Assembly: GCA_963793645.1 (NCBI GenBank)
Contig: CAWCAW010000010.1
Coordinates: 124,001 to 188,000, forward strand
Source: CAWCAW01 sp963793645
GTDB lineage: Bacteria > Actinomycetota > Acidimicrobiia > Acidimicrobiales > UBA8190
DNA: 64,000 nucleotides
Reading direction: 5' to 3'
Made by a program: the position numbers and the translations under genes. The notes below the pieces were generated by a model. It saw only the letters and a program-made list of their open reading frames with translations, was not told the DNA's origin and ran no database searches. Positions 28,548 through 37,138 of the stretch are shown in pieces. Each line of letters opens with the position of its first letter. Within the stretch, counting starts at the first letter, position 1.

Positions 28548-28943
28548 ATGCGCGCACCGTCTCCCCAACGTATCGCCTGGCTTCGTGTGGCCGTGGGCCT
28601 CGTCATGGTGGTGGCCCCCAAGCAGGTGCTCAAAATGGCCACGACCGACGTGTCGGGGTCGATGCTGCTGTTGACGCGCACAATCGGGATCCGGGATCTG
28701 GTCATCGGGTTGGGGACGTTGCGGGCGCTTCGTTCCGGCGACGTGGCCGACGGCCGACGGTGGATGACGGCGTCACTCGCCAGCGACACCCTTGACACCG
28801 TGGCCGGCGTGACGAGCGCGTCCATGGTCGGACGTGGCTCTGCCATTCTCGCCACCGCCATGGCCGCGCCTTTGGCGGCGTGTGACGTGTGGGCACTGGC
28901 TTCGTTCCCCGGCGAGGCCGCCGCGCATGCCGCCGCTCATTGA
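28548..28943 (+). CDS. Small membrane protein (DUF4267-like)
   Basis: A 131-residue protein with about four hydrophobic helices, starting MRAPSPQRIAWLRVAVGLVM and containing GIRDLVIGLGTLRALRSGD, which resembles short DUF4267-type membrane proteins. Function unknown. The family likeness is a judgement by eye. It is divergent from the helix-turn-helix gene. Confidence 0.6.
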   Translation: MRAPSPQRIAWLRVAVGLVMVVAPKQVLKMATTDVSGSMLLLTRTIGIRDLVIGLGTLRALRSGDVADGRRWMTASLASDTLDTVAGVTSASMVGRGSAILATAMAAPLAACDVWALASFPGEAAAHAAAH

Positions 28944-29405
28944 GAGGTCAACGGCTCCGCCAACGTCGCCACCATATGGCGGCATGCATCGCATGAGGTT
29001 GGCCCGGCATTGAACCCCAAGTCATCCATGCGCATCGATCAGCGAACAATTGGTGTGTCGAATTGGAGTTGGTCGGTTGGTCACACTTTCGCCACCCTGC
29101 CGTAACCGGCACGTGAGTAGGGTCGAATTCCGGCGGCCGCCCACGCCATAAACGTCGCGAGAGGTTGTCATGCGCCATCTGAGCCGGGCTATTCAGATCA
29201 GGCCCGGTGGGCGGAATTCCCCGTGTCGACGGCGGCAATTGCCCGCCGTCGATTGCGTAGATCCACCTGAGGTAGATCGCCGTGGTACTGGGGTATAAGG
29301 ACGACAATGCGAACATCTGAGAGAGAGTTACCACCGTTGACGGACGCCAGGGGGCGATCTTTGGCCCTAACTTCCCGGCAAATGACGTCGATTCGGGGGC
29401 CGTTT
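28944..29405. other. Gene-free stretch upstream of the first spherulin-4 gene
   Basis: No convincing gene. A TATAAG hexamer at 29294-29299 could be a -10 element for the spherulin-4 gene, but no good -35 lies at the right distance. The open frame of the spherulin-4 gene extends upstream to ATG 29307; that extension has no signal-peptide character and is treated as leader here. Confidence 0.4.
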
Positions 29406-30560
29406 ATGTTTCGTTCGGCTCGGCACTGGCGAACCGCTCTTATCTTGATTGCCGCATTAGCCACTCTTAGCGTTGTTGTTCGTCACGCGCCGGGTGCTCT
29501 CGCCAGCGCAACCCCGGACCAACACATCTTGGTGCCGAGCTATATCGTCCCCGGATCAGGCTGGAACGGAATCGCCAGCTCCTACCCGACGGTGGGAATT
29601 GCTCTTTTGAACATCAATTCGGGGCCGGGGTCGGGGCCGGAAACGAGCTTCAAGAATCAAGTCGCCACTGAAGAGGCCGCCGGCATCGCCATGTACGGAT
29701 ACGTCAGCGCCGACTACGGAAACGGAGGTGTGTCGCTTTCCAGCGCGGAGACACAGATCAACGACTACGCCAGCTGGTACGGCGTCGACGACATCTTCGT
29801 CGATGAGGCCCCCACGAGTTGCGGAGTCGAGACTTCATACTTTCAACCGCTTTACGCCTACATCCATGCCCATGGCGGCCTGGAGATTCTCAACCCCGGA
29901 GAGTCGACGATGTCGTGCTACATGTCGGCTACCGACATCCTCGACAGCTTTGAGGGTAGCTACACCTCATTCGCGAGCTACACCCCCGCCTCGTGGACGA
30001 GTGGTTACCCGGCGAGCCGATTCTTCAACGAGGTCTACGACACCCCCACCGAAGGCGACATGGTCACGGTGCTGGATCGCCTCGAGACCCTCAACGCCGG
30101 ATGGGTGTATGTCACCAATCTCAACCTTCCTAATCCCTACAACGCCCTTCCCTCGTACTGGACGAACGAGGTCGATACGGTCTCGAATCAGGAGACCACC
30201 ACCACGGGGGTAACCACGTCGACCGGCGTCACCCCCACCACCCAAGCCCCCCCACCACCGGTGGTGGCCAAGGTCAGCAAGATCGCGCCGAAATCCGGGA
30301 CCGCCACCGGCGGCACCGAGGTGATCATCACCGGAACGGGATTCAGGGGGACGACCAAGGTCATGTTCGGCACGAATCGACACGGCAGCCTGCCGGCCAA
30401 GAGCTTCACGGTGAACTCAGCGGGAACGACAATCATCGCTTACTCCCCGGCGGAACGTCCGGGTCGGGTGAATATCCGGGTGTTCACCCCGGCCGGTACC
30501 AGTGCTGTCAGAGGTGCCGACAAGTTCAGGTTTGCCAGTGTGAAAGCGAAGAACAAATAG
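29406..30560 (+). CDS. Exported spherulin-4 (GH135-like) protein with C-terminal IPT/TIG domain
   Basis: A 384-residue protein from ATG 29406: signal peptide (MFRSARHWRTALILIAALAT), a spherulin-4 domain, a Thr/Pro linker and an IPT/TIG immunoglobulin-like domain (about the last 90 residues, KIAPKSGTATGGTEVIITGT). Spherulin-4 hallmarks are HILVPSYIVPGSGW, ALLNINSGPGSGP, MYGYVSADYG, the acidic pair in DDIFVDEAP, and DILDSFEGSY. This family includes Sph3/GH135 hydrolases of alpha-1,4-N-acetylgalactosamine-type polymers, making it a candidate trimming enzyme for the polysaccharide made nearby. ATG 29307 or 29382 are alternative starts. Confidence 0.82.
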   Translation: MFRSARHWRTALILIAALATLSVVVRHAPGALASATPDQHILVPSYIVPGSGWNGIASSYPTVGIALLNINSGPGSGPETSFKNQVATEEAAGIAMYGYVSADYGNGGVSLSSAETQINDYASWYGVDDIFVDEAPTSCGVETSYFQPLYAYIHAHGGLEILNPGESTMSCYMSATDILDSFEGSYTSFASYTPASWTSGYPASRFFNEVYDTPTEGDMVTVLDRLETLNAGWVYVTNLNLPNPYNALPSYWTNEVDTVSNQETTTTGVTTSTGVTPTTQAPPPPVVAKVSKIAPKSGTATGGTEVIITGTGFRGTTKVMFGTNRHGSLPAKSFTVNSAGTTIIAYSPAERPGRVNIRVFTPAGTSAVRGADKFRFASVKAKNK

Positions 30561-30578
30561 CCGCTTGTCGAAGGAGTT

Positions 30579-30603
30579 CGGCCGCCAGCGTGCAACGCGG
30601 CCG
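30579..30603 (+). terminator. Possible terminator hairpin after the TIG-domain spherulin gene
   Basis: A perfect 7-bp stem CGGCCGC/GCGGCCG with an 11-nt loop lies 19 bp after the stop codon at 30560. No T-tract follows. Weak but correctly placed. Confidence 0.3.
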
Positions 30604-30662
30604 ACGGGATCGGGGCACACGTGGCGCCATCAGGGCTTGATCGGGTCAACACGAGGACGGAA

Positions 30663-31289
30663 ATGAGCGACGTAGCGCAAAGTGATGATTGGTGGCAGGC
30701 CGTAGACGGCAAGTGGTACCCGCCCGAGCGACACCCCAATTACGTGCGTCCGGAGGAGGCCCCACCTCTCTCAGCTCCCTCGGAACCCTCGACTTCCTCG
30801 GAGCCCCTGCGGGCGGACGCGTCGCCCCAGCCGACCCACCAGCAACATTGGGTGGTGACGGCTGAATCGGCCCTCACCCATGCGGTGGCGACCAACACGC
30901 CGGAGTCTTGGCAAGAGGCCGCCGAGGCATCCCTGACCGCCTCCCAGATGGCGAAAGTCATGATGCTGGCCGCCGAGGCGAGGCAGACGGCCGACGAGAA
31001 AGTCCAGGCGGCCGGGGTGGCCGAGCACAATTCGATCGCCGCCAAAGAAGCGGCAGAGCAGTCGGCCATCGCCGCCGAAGAGGCCATCAAAGCGAAAGTT
31101 CGAGCCGAGCAGGCGGCCTGCGACGCCCAAAGTGCCGAGCAGACGGCGCACGATGAAGCCACCCAGGCCAAAGAAAGGTCCCGGGGGCTTCAAGAGGTTG
31201 CCGCCTGGGCGATGTCGGCCAATACGCCATCGGCATGGAGCGAGGCACTGGAGCGGGCTTCGAATGGTGCGGGCCCTGCGGACGAATAA
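30663..31289 (+). CDS. WYPP-motif protein with alanine-rich helical module (module copy 1)
   Basis: A 208-residue, probably cytoplasmic protein. The N-terminus has DDWWQAVDGKWYPPERHPNY, a short aromatic motif that recurs in the protein encoded at 58207. After a Pro/Ser linker comes a long Ala/Glu/Gln helix (about residues 75-205) opening with TPESWQEAAEASLTASQMAK and closing with LQEVAAWAMSANTPSAWSEA. This opening and closing pattern is shared with the proteins at 37139 and 58207 and with both PelF C-termini. Function unknown; a coiled-coil scaffold is my inference. ATG 30663 follows a GAGG sequence. Confidence 0.7.
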   Translation: MSDVAQSDDWWQAVDGKWYPPERHPNYVRPEEAPPLSAPSEPSTSSEPLRADASPQPTHQQHWVVTAESALTHAVATNTPESWQEAAEASLTASQMAKVMMLAAEARQTADEKVQAAGVAEHNSIAAKEAAEQSAIAAEEAIKAKVRAEQAACDAQSAEQTAHDEATQAKERSRGLQEVAAWAMSANTPSAWSEALERASNGAGPADE

Positions 31290-31482
31290 CACCGACGCCG
31301 GACCTGTTCTCTCACCTAATTCGATGATCCGTACCCGCTCATTTGCACGATGCTCACATCCCCTCCCCTTCTGTAATTTGGTCGATAACGCAGGGCTGGC
31401 GGCTCCTCGCTCGTGGTTGAGGCGGTGAAGCTTCGGCTCCGCCGGAGATGACGACGTCGTCTCCCAAAGCCAGGAGAGCGAT

Positions 31483-32579
31483 GTGGCAACCAAACAGCAG
31501 ACCCTGTTGGACGAACTTCGAAACTTGATGGCGTTGCGCGATGCCGGGGAGATCAGCGCCGAAGAAGTAGAGATTCGCACCGCTCAGGTATTGCAAGGTC
31601 AAACCGAAGTCGCCCCGCGTCGGGGCGGCGTAACCGAGCTGCCGAGTCGGCCACGAGCGCGACGCCAACGCCCATTCGACGGCCAGTTGCGGTAGCGGTA
31701 GAAGAACCGCCTGCGCCATCGGCTCCGGCTACGCCCGCCGCACAAGCTGCCGGCGCCGCGCCGGTTGCTCCCGTGGCACCCGTTACGCCGGCTCCCTCGG
31801 TGGCAACCGAACAAGCCACGACACGTTGGGGTCGCCGACGTGACAAGGATCGGAACCGTGGCGCCACCGAAACGAGCAGCGCACCGTCCAAACAAAGTGA
31901 CGTAGGCAACGCCAACAACGGTCAAAAGCAGGTCGGCGAAACCGCGGCGGCCACCCTCAGCTCTCCGACCCTGGTCACCCAGGGCAAGTCAGCGCCTGAA
32001 TCGGGCGGTGTCGAGAAGGGCCCCATCGGTCCGACCATGGGCACGACACCCAGTGTCGGCGGCGAAACGGCGGCCAAGACAGCCGCAGAGGCGGTCGGTG
32101 TTCGTATCACCGACATCTTGAAGACGGCGCTGGAGGCGGGCCAGGAAGCTCGTCAGACGATGGAGGCGGATGCCGCCAAGACCCTTGAACAAGCAGAGAG
32201 GAAAGCGGCCGACCTCGTGCGCTTGGCCGAACACCGAGCCGAGCAACTTCGTATTCAGTCGGAGCGAGTCCTCCGGGAGGCCGAAGCGATCAAGGCCACT
32301 GCCGTCGACAACGCACGAGCTGAAGCGGCCCGCATCGTCGATGAGTCTCGTCGTCAGAGCGACACGCTGCAGAACTACATCGACGGCCTGACCGAGTTCA
32401 AGACGAAGGCGCTGGGCGAACTCCAACGCTTGCAGGAACAGATGGCATCGACGTCGCCCGTGGCGCAGCCCGCCGATGTGCAGTCCACTGAAGTCCCCAC
32501 GGCGGCGACCGAGACCGTCACACCGCGTGCGGTGGCGGAGGTCGAAATGAACGGTTCGGACCGGTCAACGCACCCCTGA
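31483..32579 (+). CDS. SHOCT-like plus DivIVA/F0-b-like coiled-coil protein, frameshifted
   Basis: About 365 residues if one missing base in the GGGG run near 31622-31628 is restored. The start (GTG 31483, AGGAG a few bases upstream) reads MATKQQTLLDELRNLMALRD followed by AGEISAEEVEIRTAQVL, like a SHOCT helix pair. A Pro/Ala-rich linker follows, then a long charged coiled coil (EADAAKTLEQAERKAADLVR onwards, about residues 225-325) like DivIVA or ATP-synthase b tails. It could be a polar scaffold. It lies beside the alanine-rich genes but does not carry their W/MAQTM module. Confidence 0.6.
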
Positions 32580-32602
32580 GCCTGATTCCGGGCTCAGGGG
32601 TG
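32571..32602 (+). terminator. Bidirectional terminator hairpin
   Basis: A perfect 12-bp stem CACCCCTGAGCC/GGCTCAGGGGTG with an 8-nt loop overlaps the stop codon of the coiled-coil gene and lies before the end of the convergent response-regulator gene. It probably ends transcription from both sides; no T-tract on either side. Confidence 0.65.
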
Positions 32603-32654
32603 AAGCAGGGGGTCGTAGCGCCATCCTCGGATCCGGGTAAAGCGCTCGGTCCGA

Positions 32655-33311
32655 TCAGACTTTGGTGAAGCCGAACTCGTGAGCGATTGCGACGGCGGCC
32701 AATTTGGAGTGGACGTTGAGTTTGCGCTGCAGATTGTGCGCATGCGTCCGCACGGTGTGAATGGAGAGGTGAAGGCGCTCGGCGATAGCGGGGTTGGCGT
32801 ATCCCTCGACCATCAAGGTGAGCACCTCTCGCTCTCGGTCGGTCAACGCCGGCATCTGACTCTTGGCCTGGCGTCCTTCTGAAGCCTGCAGCACCTCGGG
32901 AAGAATCCGACCAAGGACGGCCGGGGACACCCACATGTCGCCTGCGGCCACGGTTCGGATGGCTGAGAGCAGATCCGCAATCGGAGCTGATTTGGGTACG
33001 AACGCCGAAGCTCCTTGGCGCAGTGCGGTGAGCATTGTCTCTGTGTCTGAACGACAGGTCAGGACGACGACCTTGGCGCCCGAAGGCTGATCGTGGATTG
33101 GCCCGATGAGTTCCAGACCGTTGTTGTTGCCCAGCTCGACATCGATCAACACGACATCGGGCCGGCGTACCTCGACCATCGACGGGACTTGGGCGGCCAC
33201 CGACGTGCATCCAACCACACGGATGTCCTCTTCGCGGTCCACGCGAACGGTGAGCGCCTCGGCGAGAACAGCGTGGTCCTCGACGATCAAGACGGTGATT
33301 GGCGCGGCCAC
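32655..33311 (-). CDS. NarL/LuxR-type response regulator
   Basis: A 218-residue two-domain regulator. The receiver has acidic residues in VLIVEDHAVLAEAL, phosphoacceptor Asp in VVLIDVELGNNNG and Lys in AFVPKSAP. The C-terminal LuxR helix-turn-helix is LTDREREVLTLMVEGYANPA through HTVRTHAHNLQRKLNVHSK. GTG 33311 has GGAGA at a suitable distance; ATG 33347 is an in-frame alternative. It follows the response regulator at 33440 and the kinase at 34111, all on the minus strand, so the three probably form one signalling unit flanking the polysaccharide genes. Confidence 0.9.
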   Translation of the reverse strand: MAAPITVLIVEDHAVLAEALTVRVDREEDIRVVGCTSVAAQVPSMVEVRRPDVVLIDVELGNNNGLELIGPIHDQPSGAKVVVLTCRSDTETMLTALRQGASAFVPKSAPIADLLSAIRTVAAGDMWVSPAVLGRILPEVLQASEGRQAKSQMPALTDREREVLTLMVEGYANPAIAERLHLSIHTVRTHAHNLQRKLNVHSKLAAVAIAHEFGFTKV

Positions 33312-33439
33312 GTAGGCAGTCTCCCTGGTCCATGTGATGGGTGCCAATCACCATCATGAGCGAACGATCTACGACGAATTGCGGATGCCGTTGGGCTCGC
33401 GGTGTTCTGGCGCATCACGATGACGATGGTCCGAGTGGG

Positions 33440-34114
33440 TCAGGATTTGAGCGAAAGGCCGGCGCTGACGCGGGGCCGGGCCAGTTCGCTACGGCGGGCC
33501 GTCGCCACCAACTCGAGCCGGGAGTGGGCGCCGAACTTGGCCAGGAGGTGCTGCACGTGCGTCCGCACGGTGGAGATCTCGACTCCCATTGATTCCGCGA
33601 TGTCGCCGGTTGTCACGCCCCCGAGCAGTCCTTCGAGGACCTCGAATTCGCGATCGGTCAGGATGGGGCCAGATCCCGGTTTTTGGCGTCGCCTCTTTAT
33701 GGCCTGCACTTGACGCGAGCGCACCTTCGGGCTCTGCGCCGTCGGTCGGGGTCCCCGGGCGGCGGCCTCGACTTTCAACAAGACGGCTTCCAACTCGGCG
33801 ATCCCTTCGGTCTTGAGCACGGCGCCGTTGGCGCCGCGATCAAAGGCCTGCTCGATGACGTGGAGGTCCGGCGTTGCTGTCAGGACCACGATGGGGACGG
33901 TGGTGCCGGTGTCGCGGATGATCCCAACGGCCTCGGATCCACCGATACCCGGGAACTGCAGGTCGACGATGATCGCTTCGACATCAGGGGGAGAAAGGGT
34001 GGCCACGTCATGGGGGCTTTTCGACCAGCCGATGACGTGGTGGCCACGATCGCCCAACAGCGCCTGCAGCGACTCGATGAAGGTCTGGTGATCGTCGCAA
34101 ATAGAGAGGTTCAT
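33440..34114 (-). CDS. NarL/LuxR-type response regulator coupled to a histidine kinase
   Basis: A 224-residue regulator. Receiver residues are DD in LSICDDHQTF, phosphoacceptor Asp in AIIVDLQFPGIGG and Lys in GAVLKTEG. The output domain is LTDREFEVLEGLLGGVTTGD with VEISTVRTHVQHLLAKFG. Its ATG at 34114 overlaps the kinase stop (ATGA), so this is the kinase's direct partner. The basic linker between the domains (QVQAIKRRRQKPG) is unusual. Confidence 0.9.
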   Translation of the reverse strand: MNLSICDDHQTFIESLQALLGDRGHHVIGWSKSPHDVATLSPPDVEAIIVDLQFPGIGGSEAVGIIRDTGTTVPIVVLTATPDLHVIEQAFDRGANGAVLKTEGIAELEAVLLKVEAAARGPRPTAQSPKVRSRQVQAIKRRRQKPGSGPILTDREFEVLEGLLGGVTTGDIAESMGVEISTVRTHVQHLLAKFGAHSRLELVATARRSELARPRVSAGLSLKS

Positions 34115-34884
34115 TGTTCGTCACCAGGCCAATCTCCGGGGATGGTGGGCACCTCGCCGGTGGCGTCAAGGGGGAGCCGGACCTTCACACTGGTGCCTCC
34201 TAGCGTGTTGGGCTCGATACGGGCGTGGCCCTGGTGGTCCGCCAGGATCTCGGCGACGATCCGTAGTCCGATCGAGGACGGTCTCTGTACCGTGCCGGTT
34301 CCGAGATTCATAGCGGGCTCGAATTGGGCGCCACTGTTGATGACCTCCATGTAGGCGTGCGACGTGTCATGTGCGAGGCGGATGGAGATACTTCCGCCTG
34401 GCCCCGCCGCCCGGCAGGCGTTGTTCAGGAGGTTCGACACCATTCGAAACATCGACACGCGCTCGGCGCGCAGCATGACGGGATCCACTCGTTCCTCGAT
34501 GGTCCCCACGAACCAGGTTCGCACCGTGGCCACGCATTCCGACACGACCTCGTCGAGGCGCATCGGCCTTGGCTCCCTCACCATTTCGAGGGTGAACGCA
34601 CATATCTCGCAGATGTGCGTCGATTCGCCTGCGATCAAGGCGAGGTATCGCCGGATCTTGGGTGACAGCCCCGGTTCGGCCTCGATGGCTTCAGCCAAGT
34701 GCCTGATGGTGACGGCCGGTGTCACGAGGTCATGGCACATGCGCAGGACTGTCTCGTGCACCTCGTCGTCAGGGTCGGTGGGCGCATATCGAAGGGAGGA
34801 CGCAATATCAGAGAACTCCCCGTCCGCACTCGTGAGTTCGCTACGTCCCTGACCGCTATCCATCTCCCCCGCTCCCGCTTGCAT
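34111..34884 (-). CDS. Soluble sensor-less histidine kinase
   Basis: A 257-residue kinase with no membrane helix and no obvious sensor domain. The phosphoacceptor His is in MCHDLVTPAVTI (about residue 50). The N box is NLLNNACRAAG, and the C-terminal ATPase has SIGLRIVAEILADHQGH and GGTSVKVRLPL. ATG 34884 is the longest start; ATG 34863 is closer to a GGAG. Such stripped kinases often receive signals through partner proteins. It is the first gene of an operon running away from the polysaccharide cluster. Confidence 0.85.
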   Translation of the reverse strand: MQAGAGEMDSGQGRSELTSADGEFSDIASSLRYAPTDPDDEVHETVLRMCHDLVTPAVTIRHLAEAIEAEPGLSPKIRRYLALIAGESTHICEICAFTLEMVREPRPMRLDEVVSECVATVRTWFVGTIEERVDPVMLRAERVSMFRMVSNLLNNACRAAGPGGSISIRLAHDTSHAYMEVINSGAQFEPAMNLGTGTVQRPSSIGLRIVAEILADHQGHARIEPNTLGGTSVKVRLPLDATGEVPTIPGDWPGDEQ

Positions 34885-35309
34885 CTCGCCGCTACACCAC
34901 CGCCAGTTGTGTATCCATCACTCCTTGAGCGCGGGCATTTGGCTGATGAAAGGACTACGGAGCCGGGCGCTTCACCACAAGAAGAGATGCATCCGGGAGG
35001 ATATCGAACCTCGGTGGCGATCACCAGCGCGAAATGGCCACGCTCGGCAGCATCGCTCCAACGTTGCGTGGTTGGAGAGAGCAATGATTTTTCGAACACA
35101 CTGTGCGTTCAGCTGAGCCAGATTCGCGGCAAGACACGTTCGGACTTCAAAGCCGAGATGACCAAGCCGTACGTCTGTGCTAGGGCGCCACTGCGCTTTA
35201 CGTGGGCCGAGGGTATGGGCACGCATTGGTCCGTTCGGGTGACGACACATCGCGACACGGATGGGATCCTTCACCTAACAAGGATCGACAAGCAGGAGTG
35301 GCGCGGGTA
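34885..35309. other. Gap between kinase and TIGR02391-like genes, with a doubtful small ORF
   Basis: No recognised gene. A rightward open frame ends at 35310 with a TAA that overlaps the next ATG as TAATG; a short protein of about 50 residues could start at ATG 35158 (MTKPYVCARAPLRF). The overlap is suggestive of coupling, but composition and lack of motifs leave this doubtful. The left end should hold the kinase operon promoter. Confidence 0.3.
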
Positions 35310-36047
35310 ATGGACGTAGATCGGGCGGCCGGGCATCTTGAGGCCTTCCTCGCGCTTCTTCGGACCAACCGCGCTGCTTTTACACTGCGCGATCAGATCT
35401 TCGCCTCCAACGCACAGTGGCAAGAGACCCAAGAGCAGATCCTTGCCCACCGCCCCCTCATCGTCGCCATCGTGCAGGAGCTCGACGACGCTCTGGCCGT
35501 GAAGCTGAGCAGTCGGGACCCCCTCCCATGGGAATGGCAGGACGCCGAGGAGGCTACGGCCGAGGCCCTGGGCATGCTGCGCGACCGCGAGGAGTTCCAG
35601 GCCGTACTGGGTCCAGGGCCCTTCGGCTCGGTGGGCCGGATTCACGGCGCCATCTGGAGAAACGTGGCGCCGCTGTGGCAGGAGGCTGAGTACGGGTACG
35701 CCGTCAAGGCAGCCGCCACCTTTGTGTTCGGCACCATGCTGCCCAACAAACTGGATCGCTTTGACCTGGCCGGCGTGGAGCTGGTGAACGAGGCGTTCAA
35801 CCTCGAGCCGCCCAAGCCGGGCCGGCCTCGCCTCCGACTGCCGAGGATCTCCCCCGATACCGAGGCATGGACGGTGGCACATTCCGGAGCCCGGCATTTC
35901 GGGCTGGGGTGCGCGCTGATGGCCCGAGGGCTCGTCGGCCCCGACGGCAGCGAGCTCGACGAAGCAGCCGCCTTCGAGATCCTTATAGCGCTGAGCGCCA
36001 TGGCGCGCTGGATCGATCAAGCCCATGTGCAGCGCGCCCGGGCGTAG
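35310..36047 (+). CDS. Uncharacterised protein with TIGR02391/Ymh-like C-terminus
   Basis: A 245-residue cytoplasmic protein. The N-terminal part is helical (HLEAFLALLRTNRAAFTLRD). The C-terminal half, with AEYGYAVKAAATFVFGTML, LVNEAFNLEPPK, HFGLGCALMARGLVG and EILIALSAMARWIDQA, resembles in outline the TIGR02391 family often associated with defence islands and hypothetical phage-related genes. This likeness is by eye and only moderately secure. It ends convergently with the spherulin-4 lipoprotein gene, 10 bp apart. Confidence 0.5.
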   Translation: MDVDRAAGHLEAFLALLRTNRAAFTLRDQIFASNAQWQETQEQILAHRPLIVAIVQELDDALAVKLSSRDPLPWEWQDAEEATAEALGMLRDREEFQAVLGPGPFGSVGRIHGAIWRNVAPLWQEAEYGYAVKAAATFVFGTMLPNKLDRFDLAGVELVNEAFNLEPPKPGRPRLRLPRISPDTEAWTVAHSGARHFGLGCALMARGLVGPDGSELDEAAAFEILIALSAMARWIDQAHVQRARA

Positions 36048-36057
36048 GTGCGCTACG

Positions 36058-36861
36058 TCAGCGCGCCCCGGGGCGGGTCGTGCCCGACACGATGGACACC
36101 TCATCGCTCCAATACGACGGGAGCGTGTCATAGGGGTTGGGCAAGCCGGCGTCGGTGATGTAGATCCAGCCCACGTTCTGCGCCACACTTTGTGACACGA
36201 CATTGACCATGTCGCTTTGGGTGGAGGTGTCGAAGATCTCGTTGAAGAACCGGGTGGGCGGGTACCCGGTGGTCCAAGACGGAGGGCGGTAGCTCAGATA
36301 CTGGCTGTAGCTGCCCTCGAAGGTGTCGAGAATGTCGGTGGCCGACATGTAACACGCCGAGGTCGAGGTGCCGGGATTGAGGATCTCCTGGCCGCCATGG
36401 GCATGGATGTACGCGTACAAGGGCTGGAAGTACGTGCTCACCAAGGAGCAGTCCGTGGATGCCTCGTCCACGAAGATGTCGCTCACGCCATACCAACTGG
36501 CGTAGTCGTCTATCTGGGACTCGGCGTCGGACAGAACCTCGTTTCCATAGGCGGCACTGACGTAGCCGTACATCTGGACTCCAGCCCCCTGCTCGGTGGA
36601 GACCTGATCTTGAAAGTTCGACTCCGGCCCTGAGCCGGGTCCCGAGTCGATGTTGAGCAGTGCAATACCGACGGTCGGATACGAACTCGCTATGCCGTCC
36701 CACCCCGAGCCGGGGTAGATGAAGCTCGGCACGAGGATATGCAGGGCACGTGCCGCGGGAGGGTCATGGTGAGCCGACGTGTCACCGCCGCTGTCGCCAC
36801 AGGCCGCGGTGGCACACACAGACACGACCGCTATGACGACCGCGGCCCGTATGCGTGACAT
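36058..36861 (-). CDS. Spherulin-4 (GH135-like) putative lipoprotein, copy A
   Basis: A 267-residue protein. The N-terminus MSRIRAAVVIAVVSV ends in CATAAC, a weak lipobox with Cys21 as the candidate lipid-anchored residue. The mature spherulin-4 domain starts at ALHILVPSFIYPGSGW and includes MYGYVSAAYG, DIFVDEA (Asp132, Glu133, equivalent to the catalytic acidic pair of Sph3) and DILDTFEGSY. Its DNA from 36080 to 36747 is repeated almost exactly, inverted, at 38141-38808, while the signal region differs. It may process an alpha-linked galactosamine-type polymer at the cell surface. Confidence 0.8.
   Translation of the reverse strand: MSRIRAAVVIAVVSVCATAACGDSGGDTSAHHDPPAARALHILVPSFIYPGSGWDGIASSYPTVGIALLNIDSGPGSGPESNFQDQVSTEQGAGVQMYGYVSAAYGNEVLSDAESQIDDYASWYGVSDIFVDEASTDCSLVSTYFQPLYAYIHAHGGQEILNPGTSTSACYMSATDILDTFEGSYSQYLSYRPPSWTTGYPPTRFFNEIFDTSTQSDMVNVVSQSVAQNVGWIYITDAGLPNPYDTLPSYWSDEVSIVSGTTRPGAR
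36080..36747. repeat. 668-bp inverted repeat, left copy (spherulin-4 mature domain)
   Basis: Pairs with 38141-38808 in opposite orientation, both 668 bp. The encoded proteins differ at one residue visible by eye (FDTSTQ here, FDSSTQ there). It begins exactly at the codon for the first Ala of ALHILV and stops at the last shared residues, VSGT, so only the mature domain is shared. Confidence 0.9.
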
Positions 36862-37138
36862 CGAGATGGATCATGGCATAGGCCGCCCCGACACCACTTG
36901 GCCGCGTCGGGCCCGGTGCATGGCGGCTTGTTGCGTTCGTCACTCAATATGTCCGACATCCGTCATTCGTCGTAACGAGGCATCGTTTGCGCTCATGAAT
37001 TCTGGGGTGGTGGGCCAACGTTGCGGCAGAAAGACTGATTGGGCATCTCTGTGTGGAGCCGACGCGGGTGGCCGACATCGTCGGAGGGTCCACGCTCCGA
37101 CACCGGATTGCGCCCTCAACGGATACGACGACGGAGAC

